Below are positions 53,671-63,426 of a stretch of 63,503 nt of DNA, one piece after another. The translations under genes were made by a program, and so were the position numbers. The notes below the pieces were generated by a model that had not been told where the DNA came from, searched no databases, and saw nothing but the letters and a program-made list of their open reading frames with translations. The DNA comes from Thermoplasmata archaeon (lineage in GTDB: Archaea; Thermoplasmatota; Thermoplasmata; Thermoplasmatales; GCA-001856825): contig JAJZYT010000008.1 of NCBI GenBank assembly GCA_021797915.1, positions 1-63,503 of the forward strand, written 5' to 3'. Positions within the stretch are counted from its first letter, which is position 1. Every line of letters starts with the position of its first letter.

Positions 53671-55467
53671 ATGTTCCAGATTCTTCACCGGGATGGATTA
53701 GCTAGAATTGGAGAACTGGAAATCAACAATAAGAGAATTCAAACTCCAGTACTTTTGCCAGTTTTGCATCCTTTCAAAGCAGAACCTTGGGTCTCGTTTG
53801 TTAAGGAGCTTAAATTACGGGGAGTGATTACTAACTCCTACATTCTGAGGAAGGGAGGATTTCAGGTAGGTAATGACATTCATGAACTCCTGAATTTCCA
53901 AGGTCTAGTAATGACCGATTCAGGAACTTTCCAGGAACACATGTATGGGGAGCTCAACGCAGGCAATCTTGAGATGGTAAAGTATCAAGAAGGTATAAAT
54001 TCGGATATAATCACTATAAGAGATATTTTCTCTGAAATGGACCATTCTCACGAAAAGGTAAGTGAAGATGTTTCAGAGAATTTCAGGAGGGGAAAAGAGG
54101 CAATCAAGGAAACGGGCAAGTACATTGCACTCCCAATTCAGGGAGGGGTATACCAGGATCTGCGGACGGAAAGTGCAAGAATGATGGGATCACTGGACAG
54201 TGAATATTTCCCGATAGGTGGGATCGTACCGTTTATGGAGAGATACATGTATTCCCACGTAGTGGATGCTGTATTGAATTCTAAGTCAAACATGAAGAGT
54301 TCAAATGTGATTCATGCTTTTGGGGCCGGCCATCCAATGTTCTTTCCCATTCTGTTTCTCATGGGGGTGGATGTCATTGACTCTTCGGCATACATCAAGT
54401 ATGCAAGGGACGATAGGATACTGACTGAAACAGGCACGGTAGACCTTAAGGATTTTGCTGATGAACTACCCGCTTCCCCATATTTCGACAAGTATTATGA
54501 AAAGGAATTGGAATCTCTCTCTAAAGAAGAAAGAACAACCATAATTGGAAAACATAACCTGTACGTATCAGTAAAAGAACTGGAAAACATTAAACAACAG
54601 ATACGCTCCGAAAACATCTGGAACTACGCAGAGTATCGCGCGCATTCCCATCCCCTCCTGCTTGAAGCTTACAGGAAGATCCTCGATTTCTACGAATACA
54701 TCGAGAAATATGAACCACGTTCTCGAAAGACCCCAGTATTCTACATAGGGGAAGAAACACTTAAGAGACCAGACGTAAGAAGATTCATTTCTTGCACTGC
54801 CCAATCAGGCAAAGGAGTAAAGATCGATAAAAAACCTTACTCTTATTATGCGGAAATTCCAGGGATATCGGTTCAAACCCATTTTGGAACGGTCCCATTA
54901 TTTCTCGATGAAACCTACCCAGTTGCTCAGTCCCTATTTCCTGGAGAATATTACGAAAGTTCAAAGGATATCTCAAAGTTCGAGAAGGACGAATGGAAAA
55001 AATTCTTGATTGACAAGGTGGACCGCATATTTGAGTACCAGTTTGGTAAGGCGCTCTTCTCTATCTTAGACAGAAGCAGCATCAGAGTGCAGAGAAGCAA
55101 GAACACCGGAAAGATTAGGAACGTTTTTCGCGAAGACGAGTCGATACTTGCACTGAGGGCCTCGGATGGTCTGTTTAGCCTCAACTATGCAGGGGCAAAG
55201 TTAATTCATTCACACTTCGAATACCCCCGTCACAGGGTAGTAATTAACCAAGAGGTGGCAGAATTCATAAAGGAGGGAAGAAACGTATTCGCTAAATTTG
55301 TAGAGGATGCGGATCCCTTGATCAGGCCACACGACGATGTTCTCATTGTCGACAAAGAAGACGAACTGCTGGCTTATGGCAGAGCGATCCTCAACAGGGA
55401 CGAAATGATTGCTTTTCAAAGAGGGATCGCTGTTAAGAACAGGTTGAAATCTGAAGATTCCAGTTAA
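53671..55467 (+). CDS. tgtA: Archaeosine tRNA-guanine transglycosylase
   Basis: 598 residues. It replaces G15 of tRNA with preQ0. The catalytic TGT domain has VMTDSGTFQEH, DIFSEMDHSHEK, LPIQGGVYQDLR and IGGIVPFMERY. The C-terminal PUA domain includes RHRVVINQEVAEFIKEGRNV. In place of the CxCxxC zinc motif expected before the KHNLYV segment, the sequence reads LPASPYFDK (~265-273): all three Cys are absent. Length and all other motifs are normal. Confidence 0.92.
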   Translation: MFQILHRDGLARIGELEINNKRIQTPVLLPVLHPFKAEPWVSFVKELKLRGVITNSYILRKGGFQVGNDIHELLNFQGLVMTDSGTFQEHMYGELNAGNLEMVKYQEGINSDIITIRDIFSEMDHSHEKVSEDVSENFRRGKEAIKETGKYIALPIQGGVYQDLRTESARMMGSLDSEYFPIGGIVPFMERYMYSHVVDAVLNSKSNMKSSNVIHAFGAGHPMFFPILFLMGVDVIDSSAYIKYARDDRILTETGTVDLKDFADELPASPYFDKYYEKELESLSKEERTTIIGKHNLYVSVKELENIKQQIRSENIWNYAEYRAHSHPLLLEAYRKILDFYEYIEKYEPRSRKTPVFYIGEETLKRPDVRRFISCTAQSGKGVKIDKKPYSYYAEIPGISVQTHFGTVPLFLDETYPVAQSLFPGEYYESSKDISKFEKDEWKKFLIDKVDRIFEYQFGKALFSILDRSSIRVQRSKNTGKIRNVFREDESILALRASDGLFSLNYAGAKLIHSHFEYPRHRVVINQEVAEFIKEGRNVFAKFVEDADPLIRPHDDVLIVDKEDELLAYGRAILNRDEMIAFQRGIAVKNRLKSEDSS

Positions 55468-55497
55468 TGATATTAACTCGCACGCACTTTTCTGAGA

Positions 55498-56262
55498 GTG
55501 GAAATCAGGAAAGCACAGACGATTGAAGAATTTAAAACGGTAGAAAGGATCCAGACGGTCATATGGGGGATGGTTGATGAGCCCCCAACTCCATTACCTT
55601 TGCTCAGGGCACTGAATTCGAATGGTGGACTAGTGGAAGTAGCTGTCGAGGAAGGTAAGATAATCGGGTTCAGTCTGGCCTTCCCAGGAGTTAGTAAGAA
55701 TTACAGATATCTCTACTCACACATGGCTGGAGTACTTCAGGAATACAGAAACAGGAATGTCGGATATGAAATCAAAATGCACCAGTTCGAACAGGCAAAG
55801 GACATGGGATATTCAGAAGTTAGGTGGACTTTCGATCCCATGAAGACCAGGAACACATTCTTCAACGTTCACAAGCTCGGAGCTTACGCTTATGACTATA
55901 AGATCAACTATTATGGCATTATGGGATCAAGGGAGAACGAGGGAGTGGAATCCGACAGGATTGAAGCACATAAATTCCTTGATAGGAAAAAGAAGGTTCT
56001 CGAAAAATACGATATAGCAGCGAGTATAACGGACTTCCCTCAACCCTGGCAGGGTCTAGATGTCAATGGGGACTCCGTTGCTATTGAAGTGCCGTTTGAC
56101 TTGGGTAGCAATGACATTGAGCTTGCGAAGAAATGGCGCTTAGCATTGAGAAAAGCCGTTACCTTACTTGAGGAAAAGGGCTACATAATGAATGATGTCA
56201 TCAGAAAAGAAAAGTCCGCCCTGATGATATTTACACTGAAAAAGAAACTTGGGATCGATTGA
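55498..56262 (+). CDS. GNAT-like acetyltransferase, COG3375 type
   Basis: 254 residues. The N-terminal GNAT core includes IIGFSLAFPG, SHMAGVLQEYRNRNVGYEIK (acetyl-CoA loop) and ARNTFFN-like MKTRNTFFNVHKLGAYAY. This matches the predicted acetyltransferases of COG3375. GTG 55498 start. Substrate unknown. It follows tgtA by 30 bp. Confidence 0.78.
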   Translation: MEIRKAQTIEEFKTVERIQTVIWGMVDEPPTPLPLLRALNSNGGLVEVAVEEGKIIGFSLAFPGVSKNYRYLYSHMAGVLQEYRNRNVGYEIKMHQFEQAKDMGYSEVRWTFDPMKTRNTFFNVHKLGAYAYDYKINYYGIMGSRENEGVESDRIEAHKFLDRKKKVLEKYDIAASITDFPQPWQGLDVNGDSVAIEVPFDLGSNDIELAKKWRLALRKAVTLLEEKGYIMNDVIRKEKSALMIFTLKKKLGID

Positions 56263-56264
56263 AG

Positions 56265-56498
56265 TCAGATTGAGAAATCTTCAACTTCTGTTTCCTTTCT
56301 CTTTCTTGGTATCTTCTTTGTTTTCCAGTAAGTGGTCACGTAACCGGTCACTAGATTTCTCAGTTTCTTGGACGCGTCAGGTATGACCTTATTCACTATC
56401 GCTTTGTTGTGTTCAAAGTCTTTACTCAGGTGCTGTTCATAGTCTTCGTATACCTGTCTTGCAACAGTCTTAACTAGTGTAGGTCTAATGGCTCCCAT
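56265..56498 (-). CDS. rps17e: Ribosomal protein eS17
   Basis: 77 residues from ATG 56498; an AT box AATATTTAATTAG (~56519-56531) lies ~27 nt upstream, so an ATG at 56516 is less likely. Typical start IRPTLVKTVARQVYEDY and core DFEHNKAIVNKV, KKLRNLVTGYVT. Archaeal/eukaryotic-specific small-subunit protein. Confidence 0.9.
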   Translation of the reverse strand: MGAIRPTLVKTVARQVYEDYEQHLSKDFEHNKAIVNKVIPDASKKLRNLVTGYVTTYWKTKKIPRKRKETEVEDFSI

Positions 56499-56532
56499 TG
56501 CTGTCGATATATTCACAAACTAATTAAATATT

Positions 56533-57576
56533 TCATTTCGCTGTTTCCGCAGATCCCTTCAAAATAGCGAAGAGAGCCGCATAGGTTGGAAGCACCATAT
56601 AACCCTCCTGTAGCTCTCGACTGGCCCCATCAAAATCTAAGGCAATTTTCTTGGTGACCTTTATTTCGGAATTGTCCTGAAATACAAGAGGTATAGAGTC
56701 TGCTAGAGGATCAAACGCATCGACCTTTTCAAGCGGTATTGTCACAACCATGAGCCCCGATTTCCCGTGTAGGCTGCCGGGCGTACGAATGAGTCTGTGT
56801 ATGTCTATTGAAACCGGTTCATCTATGCGTGAAGAAAACTTCTTCGCAGCGATCTTTCTGGCATTTCTTTCGATGAAACCCGATTTGCGGAGATCTATCT
56901 TTGTTAGTTTGCCCACGAGTTCGCCAGTTTCTGCCTCAATTTTCTCCTTCCACTTCCTGTCTCCAGAAGCAAGGATCTCTTTGAGTGAAGCGCTGACAAG
57001 ATCAATCTTTTCATCCCACTTGGTTCTGGAGGTGGTCCTATAATCAGAGGTGATGCAGCGACCAGAGATGTAGTCTACGATCTCCCTCCTTTCTTGTGAT
57101 TCCAGGTTCTCAAAAATTGAGTAGACGTGAACGTGATAACCCCTACTGCCAGAGAATACTACTTCCAGATTTTCCTTGCCAACGCTGAGATCATCTATCA
57201 ACAGATTTAGAAGTTTCTTGAGCTCCTCTTTCACTGAGGATAGCATTACCGGATAACTCATCTTTTCGGCGCCTTCAATGTGGTCTCCATCGATGTCGAA
57301 TACCATATCGGCCCCTCTCCATTTCTTGTTGTCCATCGTTGCTTCCGGGCTGTCATAATAAGCACTGGAGTAGTAGAAATGGAGTGGAGTATTGTTTACA
57401 ACGTAGTCCACAAGAGCAGGCATGTTTGGAAATGAAGTGTGCCTGACCATTCCTTGTTTACCAAAAGCGGAAAAGGCTAGCTCTCTCTTCTCTACCTGCC
57501 TTATATCAAACGATTTTACCACTTCGTAATATTTCTTGAACAGCTCTTGGACGAACTTTGCAGAGTTCTCATTCAT
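56533..57576 (-). CDS. priS: DNA primase small (catalytic) subunit
   Basis: 347 residues. Catalytic acidic residues lie in MVFDIDGDH (DxD), with SGSRGYHVHVYS as the nucleotide-binding strand and SIDIHRLIRTPGSLHGKSGL near the C-terminus. It makes RNA/DNA primers with PriL, which is not in the window. Its start overlaps the end of a secreted-protein gene by eight bases. Confidence 0.93.
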   Translation of the reverse strand: MNENSAKFVQELFKKYYEVVKSFDIRQVEKRELAFSAFGKQGMVRHTSFPNMPALVDYVVNNTPLHFYYSSAYYDSPEATMDNKKWRGADMVFDIDGDHIEGAEKMSYPVMLSSVKEELKKLLNLLIDDLSVGKENLEVVFSGSRGYHVHVYSIFENLESQERREIVDYISGRCITSDYRTTSRTKWDEKIDLVSASLKEILASGDRKWKEKIEAETGELVGKLTKIDLRKSGFIERNARKIAAKKFSSRIDEPVSIDIHRLIRTPGSLHGKSGLMVVTIPLEKVDAFDPLADSIPLVFQDNSEIKVTKKIALDFDGASRELQEGYMVLPTYAALFAILKGSAETAK

Positions 57577-58120
57577 CTTTCTTCCTGTTGAGGATGAAGT
57601 AAAGAGCTGCTATTGAAACGATCACTGCACCAGCAAACACATACCCATAGAGTGACCTTACGCTCGGATTGTTGAAACTTGATGGAGTGGAGTTGGAGAA
57701 TCCCGGCAGTGCTCCCGCATTGAGCTTCACCTGGTTGGTGTACCCAGTACCCGTTGCGTCCAGAGGGGCGATCTCTTGGAAGGCAAGAGTGACGTTCTTA
57801 GCTGTCAAATTACCTATCGATTCCATTGCCTGGATGAATTCTGCACCGTATGGGTTCAGCCCTGTAAGTCCGTAGGAAAATAGGATATAGTCCTTCTGGG
57901 GGCTGTCTTTCCAGTTGTACGTGGAGAAATTTTTGCTATAAATTACCGAATAAACTGTGGTGTTCCACTCCGTATTGGTTACGGTGATGTTGTATCCTTG
58001 GTAGGTCTGGTAGCTTATTGTTGGGAATGTGACTGTAGACTGTGCGTGGGCCTGACCGTTAGCTATCACCACTGTCGCGAGGAGAATTATGATTATTGCT
58101 GCAAAGAGTCTTCGGTTCAC
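57569..58120 (-). CDS. Secreted, membrane-anchored small protein
   Basis: 183 residues. N-terminal signal peptide (FAAIIIILLATVVIANGQAHA), an extracellular domain with many Asn/Thr sequons (NITVTNTEWNTTVYS) and a C-terminal membrane helix with a KKDE tail. GTG 58120 with an AT box (TTTAATTAC, ~58136-58146) ~22 nt upstream. Family not recognised. Overlap with priS suggests cotranscription despite unrelated roles. Confidence 0.7.
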   Translation of the reverse strand: MNRRLFAAIIIILLATVVIANGQAHAQSTVTFPTISYQTYQGYNITVTNTEWNTTVYSVIYSKNFSTYNWKDSPQKDYILFSYGLTGLNPYGAEFIQAMESIGNLTAKNVTLAFQEIAPLDATGTGYTNQVKLNAGALPGFSNSTPSSFNNPSVRSLYGYVFAGAVIVSIAALYFILNRKKDE

Positions 58121-58143
58121 TGGGAACGGTATGACTAAAGTAA

Positions 58144-58935
58144 TTAAAATTTTTCTCTCACGAATTGCACTGCACTTGTGAAAAATCTATTCCCCATCCC
58201 AGTCCCATTGTTTTCCCTGGTCCAGTCAGACTCAGTATATTTATAGAACACCCTTTCAGGGTGTGGCATCAGGCCGAGTACATTTCCGTTCTTATTGGTG
58301 ATTCCTGCGATGTTGTGTTCAGAACCATTTGGGTTCCACGGGTATCCTGATTCCTTTCCACTTCCATCGACATATGAAACCACATTCATTCGATTCTTGA
58401 TTATCTTCCCGAGCACTTCCTTGTCCCTTGTGATGAACCTTCCTTCCGAGTGAGCAATGGGAAGCTTGATCACTTCGCCTTCTTTGAATTCGTTTAGGAA
58501 TAGGGAGTTGCCTCTGTTCATCTTTAAGTACACGGTTCTTGCTTCGAACCTGTTGGACATATTAGGGGCCAAAGCGGCCTCCAGTCGGCCATCTCCATCC
58601 ACATTTGGGACTAGCCCCAACTCAACCAGGGTCTGAAAACCATTGCAAGATCCTATCACCGGCCTTCCGCTCTCCACGAACTCTTCCAAGTCTCTCATCA
58701 GGTTCGACTTGATCCTTGCTGCCATTACAGCACCAGCCCTTACGTAATCTCCGGCAGAAAAGCCGCCTGGGAAGCAGACAATGTCGTAACTGCTCAATTT
58801 CTTTTTCCTGTCCTCAAGCTTCTTCAGGTGAATTATTTCAGGAGTGGCTTCAGAATGTTTGAATGATTGGTAAGCCTCCTCTTCATTGTTCGTTCCTTCC
58901 ATCACAATGATTGCTACTTTGACTTCTCTATTCAC
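58144..58935 (-). CDS. purQ: Phosphoribosylformylglycinamidine synthase subunit PurQ
   Basis: 263 residues from GTG 58935, overlapping the purL stop as GTGA. Class I glutaminase: FPGGFSAGDYVRAGA, the nucleophile Cys in VIGSCNGFQTL and the catalytic His-x-Glu in MPHPERVF. It supplies ammonia to PurL. Confidence 0.94.
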   Translation of the reverse strand: MNREVKVAIIVMEGTNNEEEAYQSFKHSEATPEIIHLKKLEDRKKKLSSYDIVCFPGGFSAGDYVRAGAVMAARIKSNLMRDLEEFVESGRPVIGSCNGFQTLVELGLVPNVDGDGRLEAALAPNMSNRFEARTVYLKMNRGNSLFLNEFKEGEVIKLPIAHSEGRFITRDKEVLGKIIKNRMNVVSYVDGSGKESGYPWNPNGSEHNIAGITNKNGNVLGLMPHPERVFYKYTESDWTRENNGTGMGNRFFTSAVQFVREKF

Positions 58936-61196
58936 TCGTATCCCTTCTTCCATTTCTTCCGTATTTGGTCGACATCGACCACCAGTACCTTGTCCTCTCC
59001 TCTTGATATTGCAAGTGCGGACCGTTGTGTTTGCCCCAAAAATATGGCATCTTCTCCCATGTATTTCACGAATTCCTTCTCTCTTCCTAGCCTGACTTCA
59101 ACAATCCAGCTGGATTGGGGTTCTGAGAATAGTGCAAAGTCCGTCCGAAGACCGAGGGCGGATACGTCCAATGCTGCACCTATCTCCGACCCGATGGTCA
59201 TTTCTGATATTGCTGTAGCAATCCCTCCATCCGAAACATCGTGGGCTGAGTTGACAGTTCCAGACCTCATTGCATTCAGGAGATTCCATCCTCTCCTCTT
59301 GAGAGTTCTAGGATCAGAGTATGGGACTCGCCCACCGTCCTTCTTCAATCTCCTGAAATAGAGGGACCCTGCCAGATCCGTGGTAGGTAGGCCCACAAGA
59401 TAAATATCGTTGCCGAGGCCCTTGAAGTCTGGAGTAATCGCACCTCTTATGTCCTCCACCTTACCCACCCCCAGAATCGTCGGGAAAGTGGGGATTCTTC
59501 TCCTACCTGCCTCATTGTAGAAGGAGACATTGCCTGATACGAATGGAATGTCAAGACTGTAGGCTGAATCGTGCATTCCCTTAACCATCTCTATGAACTC
59601 CCCCATGACTTTTTGCTTCTCCGGATTCCCAGAATTTAGGCAGTCTGAAAATCCAAGAGGTTCTGCGCCGACCGAAATTAAATTTCTGACGGTCTCATCA
59701 ACTGCAGCCTTGCCGCCAGAATATGGATCAATTTTAGAGTAGAATGGATTCGAACCGTGCGATATTGCCACTCCGTTTACCTTGTTCCAATTGGGCCTGA
59801 TTACAGAAGCATCTGTTGGCCCTTCGTTTCCTACGATTCCTGCAAAAGGACCGATCACCGTACTTCCTCTGACAGTGTGATCATATTGTCTCACAACCTG
59901 TTCCCTTGTTCTCACGTTGCTGTCTGAGATCATTCCCAAGAGTAATTTTGCAAAATTATTGGGGTAACTTGGCAAGTACTGTACGATGCGCTTTTCCTCT
60001 AACTGCGAAGGACGTTCATACAGTTTTGGGGACGTCATGAATTGCGACTCGAGATCTAGGACCTTCGCGCCGTTATAAAAAATTCTTAGTCTGTTGCCGT
60101 TCTCGCTCTCACCGATGATAGAGGAAGTTATGTCCCAATCTTCCATTATTCTGAGTACTGAATTTACATTTTCCTTCTTGACTGCAAGGAGCATTCTCTC
60201 CTGGCTCTCCGATATCCAGATCTCCCACGGTTTCATAGATGCCTCTTTCAGTGGGACCTTTTCCAGGTACACCTTCCCACCCATGCCACCTGCTTCAAGC
60301 ATCTCTCCAACTACGCTGCTTAGACCTCCACCTCCAAGGTCCTTGAGCGCAAACAAGAGGTTCTTGTCGTTTGCTTCCAGGACTGCGTGAATAAGAGGTT
60401 CTTTCGTTATCGGACTCCCCAGTTGAACAGTAGTTATGTCTTCCTCTCCGCTCTCAATTACCGCCGAGGCCATGTTGACCCCGTGAATTCCATCTCTGCC
60501 GGTCTTTCCTCCGGCCACTATAAGTATGATGCCGGGTTCCGTGATTGCGGACGACCTAATTTTCTTCTTATCAACAACACCCACGCAGCCAACGTTGACC
60601 AGTACGTTGGGTGAAAACATCTCCGAATAAACTATTCCTCCCGAAACAGTTGGGATCCCTACCCGGTTGCCATAGTCCCTTATTCCAGCCACTACGCCAC
60701 CCTCAATGAATTTCGGGTCTGGGAACCCCTTAATTTTCTTTGTTCCGAAATATAGAAAGTCGGTCACCGCAATGGGCTGTGCTCCCATGCTCAGAATGTC
60801 TCTGAGTATCCCTCCCACACCCGTTGCCGCGCCACCATACGGTTCAATTGCTGAAGGATGATTGTGACTCTCCATCTTGAAAGCAATCGCGGTATCATCA
60901 TCTAGTGATACAAGACCTGCATCTCCGAGAGCGACTACTTTTTCCCTTCCTATGCCGAAAATATACTTCTTTAGATGAATCTTGGAACTCTTGTAGCTGC
61001 AGTGCTCGCTCCATGCCTGAGCTATCGCCTGCACCTCCACATCGGTTGGATCCCTTCCCTCATTTTTGAAATAAGATGAGATCAATGACATCTCGTCAGC
61101 CGAGAGTCCGAGGTGCAGCATCTTGGATATATTTGCTAACTCTTCCCTTTTCTTCCCAATTACAGAAATTATGGTGGATACCTCTTCCTTAGTCAT
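58932..61196 (-). CDS. purL: Phosphoribosylformylglycinamidine synthase subunit PurL
   Basis: 754 residues. ATP-dependent step 4 of purine synthesis. Motifs: AQAWSEHCSYKSSK, FKMESHNHPSAIEPYGGAATGVGG, DLGGGGLSSV, and a second half with FVSGNVSFYNE and HDVSDGGIATAISE. It starts eight bases before the purS stop. Normal small-PurL length. Confidence 0.96.
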   Translation of the reverse strand: MTKEEVSTIISVIGKKREELANISKMLHLGLSADEMSLISSYFKNEGRDPTDVEVQAIAQAWSEHCSYKSSKIHLKKYIFGIGREKVVALGDAGLVSLDDDTAIAFKMESHNHPSAIEPYGGAATGVGGILRDILSMGAQPIAVTDFLYFGTKKIKGFPDPKFIEGGVVAGIRDYGNRVGIPTVSGGIVYSEMFSPNVLVNVGCVGVVDKKKIRSSAITEPGIILIVAGGKTGRDGIHGVNMASAVIESGEEDITTVQLGSPITKEPLIHAVLEANDKNLLFALKDLGGGGLSSVVGEMLEAGGMGGKVYLEKVPLKEASMKPWEIWISESQERMLLAVKKENVNSVLRIMEDWDITSSIIGESENGNRLRIFYNGAKVLDLESQFMTSPKLYERPSQLEEKRIVQYLPSYPNNFAKLLLGMISDSNVRTREQVVRQYDHTVRGSTVIGPFAGIVGNEGPTDASVIRPNWNKVNGVAISHGSNPFYSKIDPYSGGKAAVDETVRNLISVGAEPLGFSDCLNSGNPEKQKVMGEFIEMVKGMHDSAYSLDIPFVSGNVSFYNEAGRRRIPTFPTILGVGKVEDIRGAITPDFKGLGNDIYLVGLPTTDLAGSLYFRRLKKDGGRVPYSDPRTLKRRGWNLLNAMRSGTVNSAHDVSDGGIATAISEMTIGSEIGAALDVSALGLRTDFALFSEPQSSWIVEVRLGREKEFVKYMGEDAIFLGQTQRSALAISRGEDKVLVVDVDQIRKKWKKGYE

Positions 61197-61416
61197 CCAC
61201 TACACACTCATTGATGACTGGATTTGCGAGGAGCTTCTCACAGAATTCCTTTCCCGTTTTCTTGCTCCCTTTGGCAAGAGTTATGAAATAGACTTTTCCA
61301 GCCCTGACCTCTTTCACGCCTTCATACCCGAGCAGCTTAAGGGCCTTCTTTACCGAATCACCTTCAGAGTCCTCTACCGTCTTCTTGAGTGTAACGGTGA
61401 TCCTCAATTTCACCAT
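61189..61416 (-). CDS. purS: Phosphoribosylformylglycinamidine synthase subunit PurS
   Basis: 75 residues from ATG 61416; an AT box (TTTATCTA, ~61436-61444) about 24 nt upstream favours this over the longer frame to 61452. Pattern LRITVTLKKTVEDSEGDSVKKALKLLGYEGV is that of PurS, written here in parts: ITVTLKKTVEDSEG and ALKLLGYEGVKEVR. It dimerises and bridges PurL and PurQ. First gene of purS-purL-purQ. Confidence 0.92.
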   Translation of the reverse strand: MVKLRITVTLKKTVEDSEGDSVKKALKLLGYEGVKEVRAGKVYFITLAKGSKKTGKEFCEKLLANPVINECVVDD

Positions 61417-61452
61417 ATTTGCAGATATATTCTTGATAGATAAACTTGACAA

Positions 61453-63426
61453 CTAACTGTACTTGATCACAAGGTCCATGAATATGTCTGAAACGTCCTC
61501 ACATTTGTCCGTCACCGTTTCCATTATCTCATAAATCTCCTTCAGTTTTATCACTGTTATAGGATCGTTTTTAGAAAATAGTGTGTTGTATGAGGTCTCC
61601 AGGATGTCATCTGCCCTGTTTTCAAGCTCGTTTATCTTCACAATCTGCTTTCTTATCTCCGAAGTATCTCCCTCAGTGAAATTCCCGAACATTTTGAATG
61701 CTGCTGTAACCTCGGCAACCGAAGCAAGTATGACCTTTGCAAATTCTTCCATTTCAGTCGTTTTTTCAACTTTGAAAAGGACCAGTCTCTTCGCAACTCC
61801 GTCCATGAAGTCCAAAATGTCGTCATACTTCGTCGCGAGGTTTCCCACATCTACAGACTCTAGCGGTTTAGGCATAAGATTTACTCTGTTGTAGATTTGG
61901 TGGACTATTTCGTCTGCGTCGTGCTCCAGATTCTTTATCGACTCAGCTCTCTCTCCTAATCTGTCATACTTGGAGACCATCGCAAAAAGTACTTCCGAAG
62001 CCTCCTGTACCTTTGCTCCAAGTTTCTTCAAGTAGTTGGAAAATTCCAGAAAGACTAATGATGATTCCTCAAGAGACAGGCTAGCCGCTTCAGTTCCGAA
62101 CAACCAGGATGAAAGACCTCCGCCCACCATGAATAAGAAAACGACTAGGAACGTCACCTTCCACCCGTAGTAGTGCTCCAGTAGGGGGAAGGTGAATGTG
62201 CCCAGCACTGCCCCTATCCTGCTGAATGCTGATGAAGTTCCTTGAGCGGTTGCCCTAAGTCTCGTTGGAAATATTTCAGTTGGTACTATCCAGGTGGTCA
62301 CGTTTGGACCCATATTTTCGAAGAATTCGTAGAAAATCAGGGTGGCCAGAATGAGGTAGATGCCGTAACCATAACTGAATGCAAAGATGAGGGCCCCAAC
62401 AGCCATTCCAAGGAAACCAACTTCCTGTAACTTTAATCTTCCAATTTTCTCTATGATGAATATTGCGACAATGAAGCCAACGAGGATAAATACATCAATG
62501 ACAATTGTACCCAGAATTGCATCTACCTTGTCTAAGATTGTTGTACCTTTGAATCCTACCGAAACGAGGATCAATGGAATGGATATACCTACTCCATAAA
62601 CTCCATAGTCCATAAAGAACCAGGGGATCCATGAGAACATTGTCCTCTTTCTGTATGCTCTCCCGAATAGCTCCGATATCTTTCCCCTCCTTTCTGGTTC
62701 GACAGAGGACAGGTCCTTGCTATAGTCAAGATTGTACTTCTGTTTTATTTCCTCAATAACGTTCCTTGCCTTTTCTGTTTGATTATTGGCCAGTAGCCAT
62801 CTTGGAGACTCCGGCATCGAATGCCTCAAGAATAGTACAACTATTGCGGGAACTACTCCAGACGCTAACATTATTCTCCAGGATGCCACCTGCATTCCGA
62901 AGATATTAAAGTACTCGAATCTGCCGAAAGTGAAACCAATCACTGCGGCGATGATCGAACCTATTCCCCAGAACATGAAAGTTGTAGTTATCAGCTTTCC
63001 TCTTAGGTGTTTCGGAGAGAATTCGGCAACATAAGTCGAGGATATAGGATAGTCGGCGCCTATGCCTATTCCCAGCAGAAATCTGAAAATTATCAACTGA
63101 TTAGCATTGGTTGCGAGCGCTGTCAGGAATCCAAAGAAAACGAAGAATATCAAGTCTATTATATAGAGGGTCCTCCGTCCAACTCGGTCGGCAAATCTTC
63201 CAAGGAGTAGAGCACCCACAAACATTCCCATAAGGGCTGACGACTGTATCAGACCGGTCTGAATTGCGCCTGCTGCTGTTCCAGTAGCAACCCAGTTCTG
63301 AGAATTGACGTAGATCAAGACGACAGAAATTATGAAGAGATCGTAACCGTCTAAGAAAACCCCTGCGGCAGATAACGAAACTACCTTCCTAATAAATCGG
63401 TTTTGATTACTGGCGACCGCTTCCAT
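61453..63426 (-). CDS. MFS transporter fused to a DUF47/PhoU-like domain
   Basis: 657 residues. Residues 1-~440 are a 12-helix MFS sugar/phosphate-porter type protein: FLDGYDLFIISVVLI in helix 1, GRFADRVGRRTLYI after helix 2, IGIGADYPISSTYVAEF in helix 4, and MPESPRWLL. Residues ~445-657 form a helical bundle typical of DUF47 (YDRLGERAESIKNLEHDADEI, KYDDILDFMDGVAKRL, ENRADDIL). DUF47 usually accompanies PiT phosphate transporters as a separate protein. The fusion suggests a regulated phosphate:proton symporter. The start lies ~77 bp from the window edge, with an AT box (AATTATAAC, ~63450). Confidence 0.82.
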   Translation of the reverse strand: MEAVASNQNRFIRKVVSLSAAGVFLDGYDLFIISVVLIYVNSQNWVATGTAAGAIQTGLIQSSALMGMFVGALLLGRFADRVGRRTLYIIDLIFFVFFGFLTALATNANQLIIFRFLLGIGIGADYPISSTYVAEFSPKHLRGKLITTTFMFWGIGSIIAAVIGFTFGRFEYFNIFGMQVASWRIMLASGVVPAIVVLFLRHSMPESPRWLLANNQTEKARNVIEEIKQKYNLDYSKDLSSVEPERRGKISELFGRAYRKRTMFSWIPWFFMDYGVYGVGISIPLILVSVGFKGTTILDKVDAILGTIVIDVFILVGFIVAIFIIEKIGRLKLQEVGFLGMAVGALIFAFSYGYGIYLILATLIFYEFFENMGPNVTTWIVPTEIFPTRLRATAQGTSSAFSRIGAVLGTFTFPLLEHYYGWKVTFLVVFLFMVGGGLSSWLFGTEAASLSLEESSLVFLEFSNYLKKLGAKVQEASEVLFAMVSKYDRLGERAESIKNLEHDADEIVHQIYNRVNLMPKPLESVDVGNLATKYDDILDFMDGVAKRLVLFKVEKTTEMEEFAKVILASVAEVTAAFKMFGNFTEGDTSEIRKQIVKINELENRADDILETSYNTLFSKNDPITVIKLKEIYEIMETVTDKCEDVSDIFMDLVIKYS

